NCBI GenBank assembly: GCA_910591455.2
Contig: OU342818.1
Span: 19,183,321-19,247,320 of the forward strand
Direction: 5' to 3'
Origin: Pholis gunnellus
Lineage: Eukaryota; Chordata; Actinopteri; Perciformes; Pholidae
DNA: 64,000 bases
Positions 25,246 to 41,331 of this stretch are shown piece by piece. Numbering within the stretch: the first letter of the stretch is position 1; each line of letters begins with the position of its first letter. A model generated the notes under the pieces. The model ran no database searches, was not told where the DNA came from, and was given only the letters and a program-made list of their open reading frames with translations. The position numbers were made by a program, and so were the translations under genes.

Positions 25246-25494
25246 AATGTACTTAAATATAAAAAAACAAGCTACAATAAGCACCTCTTCATCTAGTAAT
25301 ATTAGTTCATATATGTCTTCTGTATTTGTTCTTCATGTTCCTTTAAATTATTTCAAGTCAAAAAGTGTAGAAAAATATTTATCAAAACACCTTTTGATAA
25401 AGAAGCACGTAAGAGTAGTGGAGTAAGCCGCTGGACTGCTACTTTGTCTCGATCAAAAAAGTCTGATTGTTTTTTATTCAAAATGCTGAACAAG

Positions 25495-25690
25495 CTTTCT
25501 GCTGCTCATTCACCCATTCACACACACAGTCCCACACCAGCGAGCTACCACAGAGGAGGCTGGCCTGAGCTTCAGGAGCAATTTGGGGTTCACTGTCTTG
25601 TTTAAGGAAACTTAAATACTTGGGCAGGAGGAGGTGGGCATCAAACCGCCAACCGTGTGATCCTCCTCATCATCATCATCATGATCATGG
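25495..25690 (-). repeat. Inverted-arm element fragment plus ATC repeat
   Basis: Reads 'ttcacccattcacacaca', a 'caatttggggttcactgtct' section and 'catcaaaccgccaaccgtgt', the reverse of the interior of the inverted-arm family at 2.8 kb. It ends in a short (atc)n run near 25665-25690. Confidence 0.5.
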
Positions 25691-26010
25691 TGAAAACCAA
25701 CACAGTCTCACTGCATCTATTGGTTTCGTTTACAGGGACATGAATTGAAAATTATTTTTGTCACTTGGCACGACTTCTTGTTTTGTCAGTCGGGACGACA
25801 TTCAGCAACAAAACGAAAGTTAGGGTTAGGCAACGAAACCACCGCGGTGTCTCTTTCATTCCTGTGTCCGCCATGAAGAAGGATCCAAATGGTCTTTCCA
25901 TTGCCATTGTTTTCGTGAAACAATGGACGAAATGCAAAACCAATAAATGACTTCCTGTGACGATGTCATGAACTGTCATGTGACTGGACTGTGAAAACAG
26001 TGGGCAGTGC
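25691..26010 (+). repeat. Dispersed 'gttagggttaggcaac' repeat
   Basis: Same family as 1364-1535, sharing 'acagtctcactgca' and 'aaagttagggttaggcaac'. Both strands stay open for 60-80 codons, which explains apparent ORFs here. It abuts the osr1 3' end. Confidence 0.5.
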
Positions 26011-26119
26011 ACTGATTTACATGTAGTCTAATGACCACCCTGCTTAAATGACTACCTCAAATAGCAACATTTCACTCAGACAAACTGAGACAAACAGCCA
26101 ACCACTTACAGTAAAATAT

Positions 26120-26125
26120 TTTATT
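26120..26125 (-). terminator. Candidate poly(A) signal of osr1
   Basis: A canonical AATAAA on the minus strand about 555 bp past the osr1 stop, in an AT-rich stretch. Cleavage would fall near 26100, giving a 3' UTR of about 0.58 kb. Other weaker AATAAA-like sites lie nearby, so the choice is provisional. Confidence 0.45.
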
Positions 26126-26678
26126 TAGAAATGATTATTCGTTTTGAAAATAAGTTTAAGAAATCCAGTGATATATGTAAATAATCAATAATCAGGTTAA
26201 AGTGCAAAAATACATTTTTGATATAATGCATCTGTACAAAAATAACATTGGGGTGCGATATTGAAAAGGAGGAAAATGTATTAACATGGCTTTGATCATT
26301 CTATGTTGTTGTAAAAAAATAATAATTGCATAACAGTTGTGTCCCTTTTAAAATGTTTTTGGATTATAAGCTTCTGAGCAAAGAATTTCATTGAGCAGCC
26401 ACAAGTGTTTTTTTTTCATTTCACATTCCACACATCCATTGCCAAGTCAAGCTTTGATAACTAAGCATCCACTTCTCCACTAAGGCTTACAGTATCTCTG
26501 CATTATTCCTTAAAGAGCTGGCTGGTGAAACAGTTCATCGTTGAGGAGTATTCCCACAGAAGCAGAGCGCTCTGCCCCCAACAGCTGAGATGAATAAGTC
26601 TTTGGTTGTTCTTTGACTGTTGTGGTCTTTGGTCGTGTTTTTCCAGTGTCCCCGTCCCTTCCCTGCTGGCAGAGGGAA

Positions 26679-29592
<2,914 letters not shown>

Positions 29593-29620
29593 GGCTGCTA
29601 CACGGAATCCAACAGGTCTT

Positions 29621-32600
29621 CTGGTAGAGACAGAAAACATTGGCAGATGAAATGATGCAAACTTTGAGCCAAGTCACATTGAATTATTCTAATACTTTCT
29701 TTAGTCAATTCAGTGAAGAGAGCAATTAGGATGACCAGGAGGTCTGATCACAAGTTATTACTGCAACACCCCCCCACACACACATATACATAGTGTAACT
29801 GCTACTACATTTAAACAAGAAACCAGTGAAGTGTGAGAGGAATTAGGCAGGAATTTAACAACCCAGTCGGCAGAACACAATGTAATTGTATTTTTCTGCA
29901 AACTGTACATTCCTTTTCCACATCATCACTTAATCACTGATGGCCTTCATATATTTAGAATCTTAAATGAGTAGCGAGCAGCCACAACAGAATGTTGGTG
30001 GTACAGCAGGTAGCTCATGTCTGTTTAACAGGAGTTCTACCGCTGTTGGAAGGTTGAGAGGTGGCATTTGGTTCGAATGCTTAATGCCGTTATTGAATTC
30101 ATACAAAAGGTCAAATACTTTTAAGTTTGTACCCACTTCCCACCTTACCTACCTGGAACCCTAGTGCTTCCCCAAACCCCTTTCAACAACACACACACAC
30201 ACACACACTTCTGTCAGGAGCCAATAAACATCAAGTCCAGCTCGCAGATAAGGCCTCATTATCAGCTTAATGAGGCTGTGCATGTGAAAGGCCCATGCTG
30301 TTGGATCCACACTATACAAAACTCTTAAAAGCTAAGCCATCTGCAAGCACACCTCTCCAAGTTCCTGCATGAACTTTAGAGGCACTACACACTCATCCAC
30401 CAAGCCAACCCCCGCCGCTATTTACTCCATAAAGGAGAAAGCCACCGATTAAAATAATGAAAATGCTAAATAATGCCTCGCTAACCCAAACACTGTAGTT
30501 CTATATATGTATTTATTTGGTATAAAAGAGTGCATTAAATAAAAATCCAAGTATATTACTGGAAAATAATTCTCCTGTTTGGTCCTTTTAAAGTTGGTTT
30601 TAACAGCCCTAATTGGCTCCAGCGCTTTGTGTGAATGGTTTGAAGTCGCAGACGCATTCCAGATAACTAGCGGGCTAAATATCTGGATCTGTCGGGGAGC
30701 TACAGCTAAAGAGAGTGGAAAACCTGTAGACTGCCTGTCCGAGCTATGTGTTGCTATTGCAATACGGACTTAAGTTGTTGTTGTCGTGCTGAGGGTGTTG
30801 GATGTTTGCATGAATAAACACAGCACATAGCACAGAGACTGATCTACGTAGGGCAAACAGGCTGTTACGTGAACGCGCGTGCTGGCGACATCATCAGGAA
30901 ACATGACTACGCCCTGTGTCACTTCTCGCGTGCGTTCCTCATCTGGGATCTCAGAAGGATCTGGTGGTGTGGGACTCTCTGTCACCGGTCGGCCGTGTGA
31001 AGACCTGGACCACTAACAGACTGATCCCAAGACAGCAAGCTGTTTAGCTGACCACTTTGAAAGTCCTGTAATGTGAACTTGGCTTTAGGTATCAAACAAT
31101 GGCTGGGTTTTAGTGGCGTGTGTCTGCAAAAGTCAACACAATTGGCAGCATTAACCCAGACACACACACACACACAAACACACCCACTCACACACACACA
31201 CACGTGTTTCCTGTACCCAGAAACATGCCCGGGGCTGTTGGCGCTGAACCACAGAATGACAGCATTCAGACAGAGAAATAGCCGTGAGCTGTTAAATCAG
31301 GTTTGATTAGCAGGAATAACAATCGACAATAAAGCATCTTTGTTTGAGGCAGCCACACACCTCCACAGGTTACTCCTCCCACCTCCTCGTACAGCACACC
31401 TGTTTACTCATCCACACCAGCTACTTTTACTCAGATGCTGCATTTCAGTGCAAATATGAGGTTTAAGTTTAATTTCAGAGAAAAATACATTAGACTTGTA
31501 TTACTTGTTATTTTTGTTTTAAACACTTTTTACTCCTTTAAAGCTACCAAAACATATACTACACCACGATGACTTGTCACATATTAAACAACATAATAAA
31601 CTACACAACAGAGTATGAGGTAATTACATTCGTCACCACCTTTCACTTCTAATTATAGTGACAATATGATATTTGATAACATACCACTTCAGGTAGCCTT
31701 CTGCTGCACAATGGGTACTTTAACTTTCAGTACTTTTTTTACTCTGGTATTTGAAATACTTTTACTTCTTCCACCACTGGTCACTACTACAGTTATTTTT
31801 CAGATGGAGACTGACAACACGAGAAACACCTGCAGGAGAAGTTCAGGCAGACGAGCTCTCCTTTTTCTCTCACATCTCTCTTTAAAGCTTCTGCTTTAAC
31901 TCCTCTTGTTGTTCCTGTGTTTTACAAATTCTCTTGCTTCTCATTATAATATATAATAACTATATTTATACGTATTACTATCTTTTAATTTGTCTTGCAT
32001 TTTATGTCTTTGTAAAGCACTTTGACTCATTTTTTAAAAGGTCTATATAAATAAAGTTATTATTATTATTATTATTATTATTATACTGTATGATAGTCAG
32101 AAAAGATGTGGTACTGTGGTAGTTGTAGTAAAACCCAGGGTATATGTGACCCAGAAATACTTCTTAATCATACTATGACAGGGCCATTTTTCACAATTAG
32201 TACTTTCACTTTGAAGTGACTTTACTGAAGTATATTTTCAAGTGTAAATGTATGTACTTTACTTTAATCTTGAATGGTGTTGCTGTTTCTACTTTAGGAC
32301 AGGACATATTTACGAACATCTGTAATCAGAACCTGAATAAACATCTTTTTCAAATCACTCGTCACAAGATCCATAACTGATGATATCGGCTTTATGCGTC
32401 AGGTTTAGGATTTACTCTCCAGAGAAATGGAATAATGAAACTCTTCATCTCTGGGGTACACAGCAGTGGCTTCATCACAACAAAGCCATCATTATTTCAG
32501 ATCTCAGAGTTCTGAAAGCTGATAACATGTTGACCTGAGCTTAAGAGTCAAGTGATATTATGGAATGCTTTTTATTATTCATTTGAACTATTCAGGGAAC

Positions 32601-35087
32601 CTTCTGTTTCATATTGATAAAGATGAGGAATTAAAATTATATTGCTAATAATAATAATAATAATAACAATAATAGAAATCGTAATAAAAATGTTGGTGAT
32701 GATAAATATTTCATTTTACAAATAGACAACAATCAGAGCATAAATAGTGGAAGGCAGTGTATGATGTAACCTGGTATCTCTCAACATCATCAGGATTTAA
32801 GAACAACAGAGTTTTTTTTTGGTTTCAAAAGAATGCATGGAATTGTAAAAACTCATTAGCAACCATAAGACAATAACTTTCTTATTTCATCACCAGCTGT
32901 GTCGTAGAGGAGCGCGCTGCTTTAACAAACATTCATAACCAAATGAGCCAGGTGAGTGTTTAATTGCTTTGAGGTGCTAGAAGTTATTACGTCGTCCTGC
33001 AGTTTAGGTGAAAGATTCTGAACGTTTCCATACAGACAGAGAGAGTAGAGTTTACACTGTGCAGCTCTCTACACACATTTTAATAAATGTAGCAAATGAA
33101 TTAAGAGAAGCCTTGACCTCAGACCTGAGGCCGGGCCGCTCATCCAGTAAACTGCAGTGAAGTGGTTGTAATGAGGAGCAGTGGAGCTCAAACAGCCCCC
33201 TGTGGTCTGTTCCTTTCTGATCATGACGCAGAAGTAATTGACTTATACTTAGGAGGTCATTAGAGGAGATAAGTGCTGTGCTGCTGAGCGTCTCCTCACC
33301 TTTAACCCTTTGATGTCTGCATACCAGGGGCCTCCAGATCCTAACAGCCATGTGGGCCCTCTGCTCGGGTCCAGACTGTGAGATACAGCACCTCAGAGGG
33401 CCCCGTTGTGGAGACTGAGACGCTGCTTCACACCTCCATGTAAACGCGATCAGGCTGGGTGTAGTACACACATCTCCTTCCGCAAATGATCAATGGATGT
33501 GAGCTTTTCTTCCCTGACAGAATTGACTTAAGTCCTGACAATAGAAAACACGTCCTACAAGCAGGCCCAGTGCTCCAATTTTTGATTTGTGAATTATTTT
33601 TTTTTTGTGACGTGGTGAAGTTAATGTGCTAATTGAAAACATACACAGAAGTGTGTTTTAAGAGCTGATTCCAGTCATTTGGTTGTCAATACATGGACAG
33701 TTTACTAAATGTGAATCCCGGCCTCATCACTTCACTTTATGCAGGAAGTTCACTAAAGGATCTCTATTTGTACCGCAACGTTGATAAGAACACAGTCACG
33801 GGCTCTCTTCAAATATGACAGCTGGGAGGTAGAGGCTGCCTGCCACAGTAAAAATAAAATGTTTTCTTTTTATTAAATACGTTTATAATTTTATTTTATT
33901 CTAGAAACAGAAGTAGATCTCTGGAAAAGTTTTGAAAAAAGTTGATTTCTACAGGAACAGGTTGAAACGTTCTTACTGCTGCTACCACTACAGACATTCA
34001 CTTTTTGAAATAAGAAGTTTCGCTATTATGTTCAAAAAACAAATGCATATAAAGCAGATTTACTAAAGAATGAACTTGCACTTTTTTTTATTTCCATTCG
34101 ATGTTACTAATACATGGCTACATTTTAGAATTTGACTGCACTGTGTCAGACCGCTGGATCATTTCAAAGAGCTCACGAGCCTCGGATACGTTTTGTATTA
34201 ACCCGCTGCTGCTCTCAGTGTTCCTGTTCTAATCACAGCACTTCACTACAGCTGCATCCCAATGCGGCTCACACACTGAACACATTAAAACGCTATTTAA
34301 ACGCTGCAAGGGGCGTTCACGCTTAACGACTAATACTTATGTAAAATTAGCATTGAGTGGCATAATAACACGACGTGAATAATCCAGTCTGAGCCATGCG
34401 TGGCCCCCAGGATCACATCTGCGGAGCAAAGGCCCGTCACACCTGGGTCCGTGTATCGGATCCCGATACCCACTCAGCGGAGCGGAGGATGACGAGTCAG
34501 CGCCTCTACAGCGTCTCTTCTTCACGGGTGTTTATTCACTCTGCGCTAATTGTGCGGCTTTGCCTCTGTATAGATCTTTGAGACTCATCAGAGCGGCTCA
34601 ACCGAGTCACGATCTGTAGCTATCACAATTCAGACTTCAGTTTGTCAGTAATATGACCTGCTGATGATGATCAAATTATTTGTAATTTTGCTTGTGTGTA
34701 AAAAAAAGAGGAAGTAATACCTGTTGCATGTTGTAATGTTAATTAATTAATTCATACACATCAGTAAATCTACTAATGGATAAACTATTCAGTTTTCATA
34801 AAGCGCACATATCACCTTACTAATAATTCATTTAATTTAAAAAAACTCTTTTGTTATCATTTGATATATAAAGAAACCCAGTGCTGATATTGACGATAAT
34901 ATCAACTGGATGTACTTAAAGAAGTGGATGACAGGCCTACACCTGTTGCACAACCCTCTCTGTGAATCTCCAGCTCCTGTTCAGTGTTTCACATGAGTCT
35001 GATATAAATATGAAAGAAAGGCAATCTGATCTGCGATCACTTTCGTTTCATTTCCCTTTTGAATGTATAAACAAAGTGAAGACTTAC
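29621..35087 (-). other. osr1: osr1 intron 1
   Basis: 5,467 bp between the non-coding exon 1 and the ATG exon. It holds a (CA)n at 30189-30208, an irregular CA tract at 31160-31203, a dispersed repeat at 31430-32090, an (aat)n at 32646-32668, and unique, high-complexity stretches at 30230-30480 and 32900-33480 that are candidates for conserved regulatory DNA. Confidence 0.75.
31430..32090 (+). repeat. Dispersed repeat and LINE-like tail in osr1 intron 1
   Basis: 31430-31800 carries degenerate phrases of the 'tacttttactc...tccaccactgg' family seen at 10960. 32010-32085 ends in 'gtctatataaataaagttat' and an (att)n run, a tail typical of fish retroelements. Confidence 0.5.
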
Positions 35088-35310
35088 CAATAAAAGTTCT
35101 TTTTTTTGTGTATTCTCCCTCTACGGCTCGCAGGTCCTGCCGTTCAGGTCGTGGAAGCCCGCGGAGCTTTTAGCGGTTAATGAGCCGGACGGAGCGACCG
35201 CATGTTCCTCCGGTGAGAGCTCCGAGAGGAGGCTGAGCTGAGCAGGCACGGCGGGGTTAGTGGTGGTGCAGCTGTGGTGTTGGGACGCCTCTCTCCGCTC
35301 CGCTGTTCTG
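35088..35310 (-). other. osr1: osr1 non-coding exon 1 (5' UTR)
   Basis: The minus strand has a perfect consensus donor 'TTG|GTAAGT' with the last exon base at 35088, downstream of a GC-rich stretch. Vertebrate OSR1 genes have a non-coding first exon, so this is the expected partner for the acceptor at 29621. The 5' limit is not defined by sequence and is set approximately from a TATA-like 'AAATAAAG' near 35330-35340. Confidence 0.6.
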
Positions 35311-35480
35311 CGCTCTCCGCTGCCGCTGCCTCTTTATTTCAGCGCACAGTCCGACTCCCAACTGGCGCGTCACTCAGCCAGCCCACATAGAACACTACAC
35401 AGCAGGACGCCGAGCATCGTCAGGGTGGAAAAGTGTCAAGTGGTATAGTGTGACATGTCACACACTCAACGGGACTGGGT
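35110..35480 (-). promoter_or_regulatory. osr1: CpG-rich osr1 promoter
   Basis: The most CpG-dense unique stretch in the window, with many CG dinucleotides and phrases such as 'gcggcagcggagagcgcaga' on the minus strand, in otherwise AT-rich DNA. A TATA-like AAATAAAG near 35335 would place initiation around 35300. The location next to the exon-1 donor supports the promoter call. Confidence 0.6.
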
Positions 35481-37955
35481 GGATGGAGCGGTGCCCACGC
35501 GCTCCTTCTAATGATCCAAATAGAGTTTGATACAACAATAGAAATATGAGTTTTTGCCGTTTGTAAGGTTTAGCTGTTAAAACATTCCATTAAAAGCGCA
35601 CGAGGGCTCTGCTCTCTGACAGCGCTTAACTTGCTGCACGTTTGATATTCAGTAATCGTTGTAGAGATAATAGGTGGTCGGCCATCGGTCAGTGCTCCGT
35701 GTGCACACGGCCTTTCACTTTACAGACATGCTCTGTTTATGCCGGACTCTGGATGGATTCATGAGGTGCTGGTCTTGATACTGAACCATCACATGGACGT
35801 GTTGTGTGTGGTGTGCATGCATTACGGGGACTGACTCAGTGATGTAATGCTAGTAACGAACCCTGTAGGCACCACACATCACTGACTGTCTGCCCACACA
35901 CTCTTTATCTACTAAAGACTGGAGTAAACGTATTTGTATTTTGTCATAATACGGATTGATATTGAATATTGACTTCTTAAAGCCACATTAACTTTTCATT
36001 TTTGAGATAGTGGTAAGATGTAAATGAGAAGTCGGTTAAGTGGTCAAACAATCAAAAGTAATCGTCACTAAATCAACTTGTAGATGAACACGTGATTAAA
36101 TATCATACAGGCATACTACCACATGGATGTTTAATAATAACTATTGTAATATTAAGGTTACATTCAGATTTGTAGTGTTTTGTTGCAAAAACACTACATT
36201 TATTTACCTTTGTGGATGTGAATTATGAGAAATAAAAAATCTGACAAAAAAATTTAAAAAACATAATTTTGCAAAACAGAAAACATATACTGTATTCTTA
36301 TCCCTTTAATTATCCCCTGGGGGATCTCGACCCCTGTATTCAAATATAATGGACAGCGTGTGGTCTGTATCAGTAGTCCTGATACTACAAGCTGTGCAGG
36401 ACAATATTAAAGCGTATGGTGTTCTGCAGCAACCGAGGAGGAAGGCCATGTTTTAGTGAACAAAACCTGCCATCTGCTGGAGAACTTTCTTGAAAAAAAC
36501 ATCATCTTCATCCTTCCTGACGTTTGACTAATCTTCTGAGGTTCTGCAGTGACCGTCAAAGCTTTTTCTTTAACTGTGGTCTTGATTGTAATCCAAAGCA
36601 AAAATGTGAGTGCGAAAGTGAACAAACTCATTCTGCATCACATGACCGAAAATGGCATGAGGTGGATTATGTTGGCTTAGTGTGCCCTGCTCATACATTG
36701 TGAGAAATCTGACGGGACTCGCTCCTTTTGCAGTTTACATGTGCAACCATAGCGATCTATAGGGATGGAAACCTCCATCTATGAGCAATAAGTATGGAAA
36801 AAACACAGCGACCAGACATCGCTTACATTGAGTGAAGCAGTCAATGTAAAGAACGGCTCTGGTGGAAGAGCCCACGGTGAGGTGGGATACTTTTCTGTAA
36901 ACACCTACACACACACATATGCACATACACACAGAGCAGCACATAAAGGCTCAGTAAATCACTTACATACCAGCTGATGACATCATTTTAGATGTGGTAA
37001 AAAACACTCAGCAGCCAAAAGGAAACGGCTGCCAGCACATCCAAATTACACCAAGCCCTCAGCTACTGTAATGGTACAGGTTTGTTTTTACATTTATATT
37101 TCAAAGAATGCAATTTGGGATCAGGCCTAATGTTGTTTCATGCATATGGAATACATACCACGGTCTTTAAAAACAAAACTATGTATACTTTTTGTGAGTG
37201 TCAAAGTTCAGCTCAAGGTCCTCTTACTAGTTTTTGCAGAAGCTTTGAACCACATCTCAATGAAGAAGTCCTATGCTCGGGTCACATGATAACAACGGAA
37301 GCATCTCCATGACGTGATGAACACTGTGAGAGTTTTATTTTCTGTTTATCTGTAGCATAACATTTGTTCATCCATTGTCTTCTGTCTTTGTGCCAGAAAG
37401 CAATGACAACTATGACAATTTCAAATCAGGATAAATCAGTTTCGCTTGTTTTGTGTACAGCTATCAGTAGATTTTGATTTACGGTTCAGTTACTCCCTCT
37501 AGTGGCCAGAGCGAAGTCTTAACATTTGAATTCCTAAAGAAAGAAAAAGATCAAAGAGAAAAAAAATATTGAATGCAAATAGTTGTCGTATTGCAACATT
37601 ATCCTGTGTTGCTGCTGATAGTTCTGTATAACCGTATACTGTATCTGGTAACACACTTTCATTATATAACCTAGAATTGACACTTGTTTTTGTTGACATC
37701 ATAAGACTGTTTAATGAACGGCAATGAATGTTATGCTTCAAGGACAAAATAAATAAGTCAAGCAACAAAGAAGTCTGTAATAACGCTAGCACCACATCTG
37801 ATTGTTTTTTGAAAGGAAGGTTCAGTTTTTTAAAGTATATTTTTAAATATTACTAACATGCCCATTATGTCCATTGAAAGAGTGATTGCTCTCTGAAATC
37901 ATCCCTCCTTTTTATACGGGTGGAGAGGTGATCTTCCAAAGGCTAGTTTTCAGGA
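35481..37955. other. Upstream flank of osr1, no gene
   Basis: Unique-looking, moderately complex DNA with no supportable coding exon. Part of it may be proximal regulatory sequence of osr1; a short CA tract is at 36900-36935. Confidence 0.4.
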
Positions 37956-38160
37956 CATTTCTGTCAGACCCACGCCTCCCTGAGGCCCGCTCTAGGGACT
38001 GTATCGGCAGAGTGGTAGTGATCGGTTGATCCACCACTCTGGTCCAGATTGAAATAGCTCAACAGATGCTGATTGCCATAACATTTTCTGCAGATAGTTA
38101 TGGTCCTCAAAGTTTCGAGGATTTCAAATCTTAGGAAATCTACGTCCTGCCCCCAAAGTA
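37955..38160 (+). repeat. Common teleost interspersed repeat, 5' part
   Basis: Contains 'ccaccactctggtccagatt' and 'gaaatagctcaacagatgct', the start region of the same abundant family whose 3' part is at 24960-25245. Confidence 0.55.
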
Positions 38161-39019
38161 ACATCTCAAATAGCATCCTTTACTGGTGATGACTGCAAAA
38201 CTGGATCACCGGTCAATACGCTTGAAATGGGTTCTGTAGTATTTCTATAAAGTAATGCAACAAAGACACCAGTCTCATCCTGGAGAAACTCTCGTGGAGA
38301 ATCTCCTCTGGACTGTCCTCTTCATCCTGAAGCTCTGCTTCTAAAAGGGAAGGAAAACAGCCTCATGCCTTGTCCCTTGTATTCCTCTTCATCCCACCCT
38401 GTTTCCAACTGTTGTTGCATTGCTAAACTGAAAGGGTATCAGTGGACCTGAATCATACTGGAGAGTAATGTGAAAGACATGCTCACCACAGAACAAAAAC
38501 ACTTTTTTGGTTCTTGGATCTCTGGGAACGGCGGGATTAAGAGGGCAGCACACCCAACACTTCAAACTGAAAGGTCTTCAGGGTGTCATTTAGACTCCAC
38601 AGCACATTCAAATTATGTTGCATTACATATTTACAGAACATTGCTGTTAGTAAGGAAATGATGAGGGTATGATGACATCATATTATCGTTTGTATTTTTA
38701 AATATCAAGTTATATGATTCTTACCAATCAGGGACTCAATCACTGGGCAAAATAGTAGAAGCAACATGTGATGGTATGTAATCCAAATCCAAAGTACACA
38801 CCTCAAAATCAGACATCGCCAAAGATGTGAACCCACACCTCTCTGACAGCCTCGACAAGACACAATAAATAACCTCCGAAGCTTTACAAAGGATTTATTT
38901 ATTGCAGGCCAGATGCATTTTATATAATTAGACTGAACGCTGATTCTGTAATAAAGAGGCAATTCACCCAAAAATAAAAAAAACAGTTTCCCCTTACCTT
39001 TAGTGCTATTTATAAATAG
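38161..39019. other. Intergenic, no gene recognised
   Basis: No gene recognised; the longest frame (39064-38705, minus) has no motif. Confidence 0.35.
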
Positions 39020-39122
39020 TAAATGGACTGTACTTGTATTTCTCTTTTCTAGTCTTCCGACCACTCAAAGCTCTTTAACACTACATGTCATCATTCACCC
39101 ATTCATACACTGATGACAGGGA
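39020..39122 (+). repeat. Left half of the inverted-arm element
   Basis: Nearly the same as 2803-2912: 'taaatggactgtacttgtat', 'tctagtcttccgaccactca', then 'acactgatgacaggg'. The right half is missing. Confidence 0.7.
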
Positions 39123-40194
39123 CTAAAAGTCAAAAGTCTTTTTGCTAAACTGATGGAATCATGCTAACGACAAATAGGTCTATTTGGGAACCAACTTTCT
39201 GACAGAAATAAATGAAAGCCATCAGGATATGTTTAGCCTGTATTATAAACTGAACCATCACTGAAGAACTTTGACTCTGAAAAATGTGATTATTTTCTGC
39301 AGTATATTTTTGTGGAGTTATACAATGAACATCAGAGATAACTGATCGTCAGGAAGCGTAAGTCACACTGAATGATATCAATATGTGCTTTATGACTGTG
39401 TGCTAACATTTTACTGAATTATGACTTTGAGAAGGAATATGAATTTTTACTAGTGCATGAGGTCTTCCCCACCACACCTCCTCTTCAACTGTTGTGTGTC
39501 CCCTGGGGAGGCTTTTGGCTTTCTCTTTTGGCTTTGTCCTGTGGAATGTCCATTTCTATTACAGACCCTATCGTGAAATTTCCCGATGGTTAAAAAGCCG
39601 TCCAGAACAATGAGTTAAATTACCAAGGAATACACAGTGAATATTTCAATCCCCACTTCCCCATGAAATGTGAATCCTGTCCAAATGGGGCTGTATTTAT
39701 ACTAAACCTTTTTTTTTTTCGTTGTCATAAAACAGTTTGCTGTGTCAGTGACTCAGTGTAGCCATGAGCATTCATTAAGTCTTATCTCATCTAATGTTAT
39801 TTGTTGTTTGGGGTCCTAGTTAGCTTGAGCCGAGCTCAAACAGCAGGTCATGATTAGAGCTGAACACAAAACACAAAACAGTGACGCCAGTATCTCTCTT
39901 TCTGTTCTCTCTCTGTCTCCATCTGTCTCTCTCTTAGTACTGATCATTTTGTTTGTTTTCCTCCCTACATGTATGTAAAGCGCTTCATCTTGTGACATTA
40001 TACTTGATGCATTTTAGCACTTGCCTTTGGGTCAGAGCCAGTGGACTATAAAGGAATGTGTAATTTTATGATCATATAAAACCACAGAGGGAGGTTGTTC
40101 GTAGAAACCAACACACTGTTGACTCACTGTGGAACTATTTGTGGTTAGATCTGCTTTTCATTTGGACACATTTAGGGCTATGTGCAGGTGTGCT

Positions 40195-40229
<35 letters not shown>

Positions 40230-40630
40230 CTAACATTGGCTCCAGGTTTAGGCCTCTTAACTGCTGCTGGTGGAGAACAGATTTAAGTGTTTTAAAACTA
40301 TTTCACATTGTTCTCTCTAGGACAGTGTGCAGTTTTTTATAAGTATCTGTATAAAACACTGGTTCAGCGCAACATGCTTGACAGCTATTGGCAAGATCAC
40401 TGTAAAATTGCTGTGGATGTTTTTGGTGACGCTACCTAATAACTTTGGCATGCTTTAGTGACCTTTAAACAGTTTGTAGGATTTAGTGGTATCTCAAGTT
40501 CTCAAGGATTATTTATTGTCATTATGCAACAACGATATTGAGTTGTAGCCCATTTGTAAGACAACAAACACATGAGAAAAAAAAGAACATTCCTGGAGTT
40601 CATTTTTGGAATTTGCATCAAAATGTTTTA
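39123..40630. other. Intergenic with (CA)n
   Basis: No gene. Contains a clean (CA)n at about 40198-40228 and a poly-T at about 39710-39720. Confidence 0.4.
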
Positions 40631-40922
40631 TGTTTTGGCAAATAAAGGAAAGGATCCAAATGCAGAAACAATCCAGGCAGGAACAGTGAAGGTACGTGAG
40701 CTCATTGGCTAACTGAGAATCCACTGGTGAACAGGAATGGGACAGGAACAAGTTGCAGACCAGCAGGAAGGTTCCAGGTTCCACATTCCCTTCCGGGAGT
40801 CCAAGCTCACCCACTTCCTGCAGTTCTTCTTCTGTGGTGCCGACCGGGTCTCCATGGTGGTCAAAATCAACCAGAACTCGTCCTGCTTCTTCAAATTCCC
40901 CGCCCTTGCCCAGAATAAGAAT
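40631..40922 (-). mobile_element. Possible LTR-element remnant
   Basis: The phrase 'aaaggatccaaatgcagaaac' and the short open minus frame after it resemble the leader/gag-proximal text of fish LTR retrotransposons, but no gag or pol motif is certain. Weak call. Confidence 0.25.
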
Positions 40923-41098
40923 TGGAATCAGAATCAGCTTTATTGGCCATGTATGCGCATACATACAAGGAATTTGACTCCAGATCAGAGAGGACGCTCA
41001 GAGTGTTCACTGCTGTCTGACTGACCACACACACATACACTGCAGAGCTGGAGGCACTGCGATTGATTGGAAGCAGCAACCTCTAGTGGCGAGGTTGC
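40923..41098 (+). repeat. Teleost 'cagctttattggcc' interspersed repeat
   Basis: Contains 'cagaatcagctttattggcc' followed by 'acatacaaggaatttgactc', a very common fish repeat opening, and ends with 'aacctctagtggcgagg'. Confidence 0.6.
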
Positions 41099-41331
41099 AG
41101 ATTGTAACCAAATGAATACCCTTCGGCTAAACCCTTCGGAGAACTGTGGCCTTCAGGTAACATAAAAACACAAAGGGCTCTCTCTAGAGCCCGTCTGTAG
41201 TATGTCCATTCTGTGCAACATTGTTGACTCCGTGAAGAGGACCCGCTCCCTACATAGATGTGAAGGTCTCATTCTAAGGTAAAGTAATTAATCTCAGGTC
41301 ATTATACACTAATGAAAACATAGTTATAAAT

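Noticed and set aside
29593..29640. Sixteen extra N-terminal codons upstream of the osr1 ATG
   Set aside because: They cross the splice acceptor at 29621-29622, and MGSKTLPAPVP is the conserved family N-terminus.
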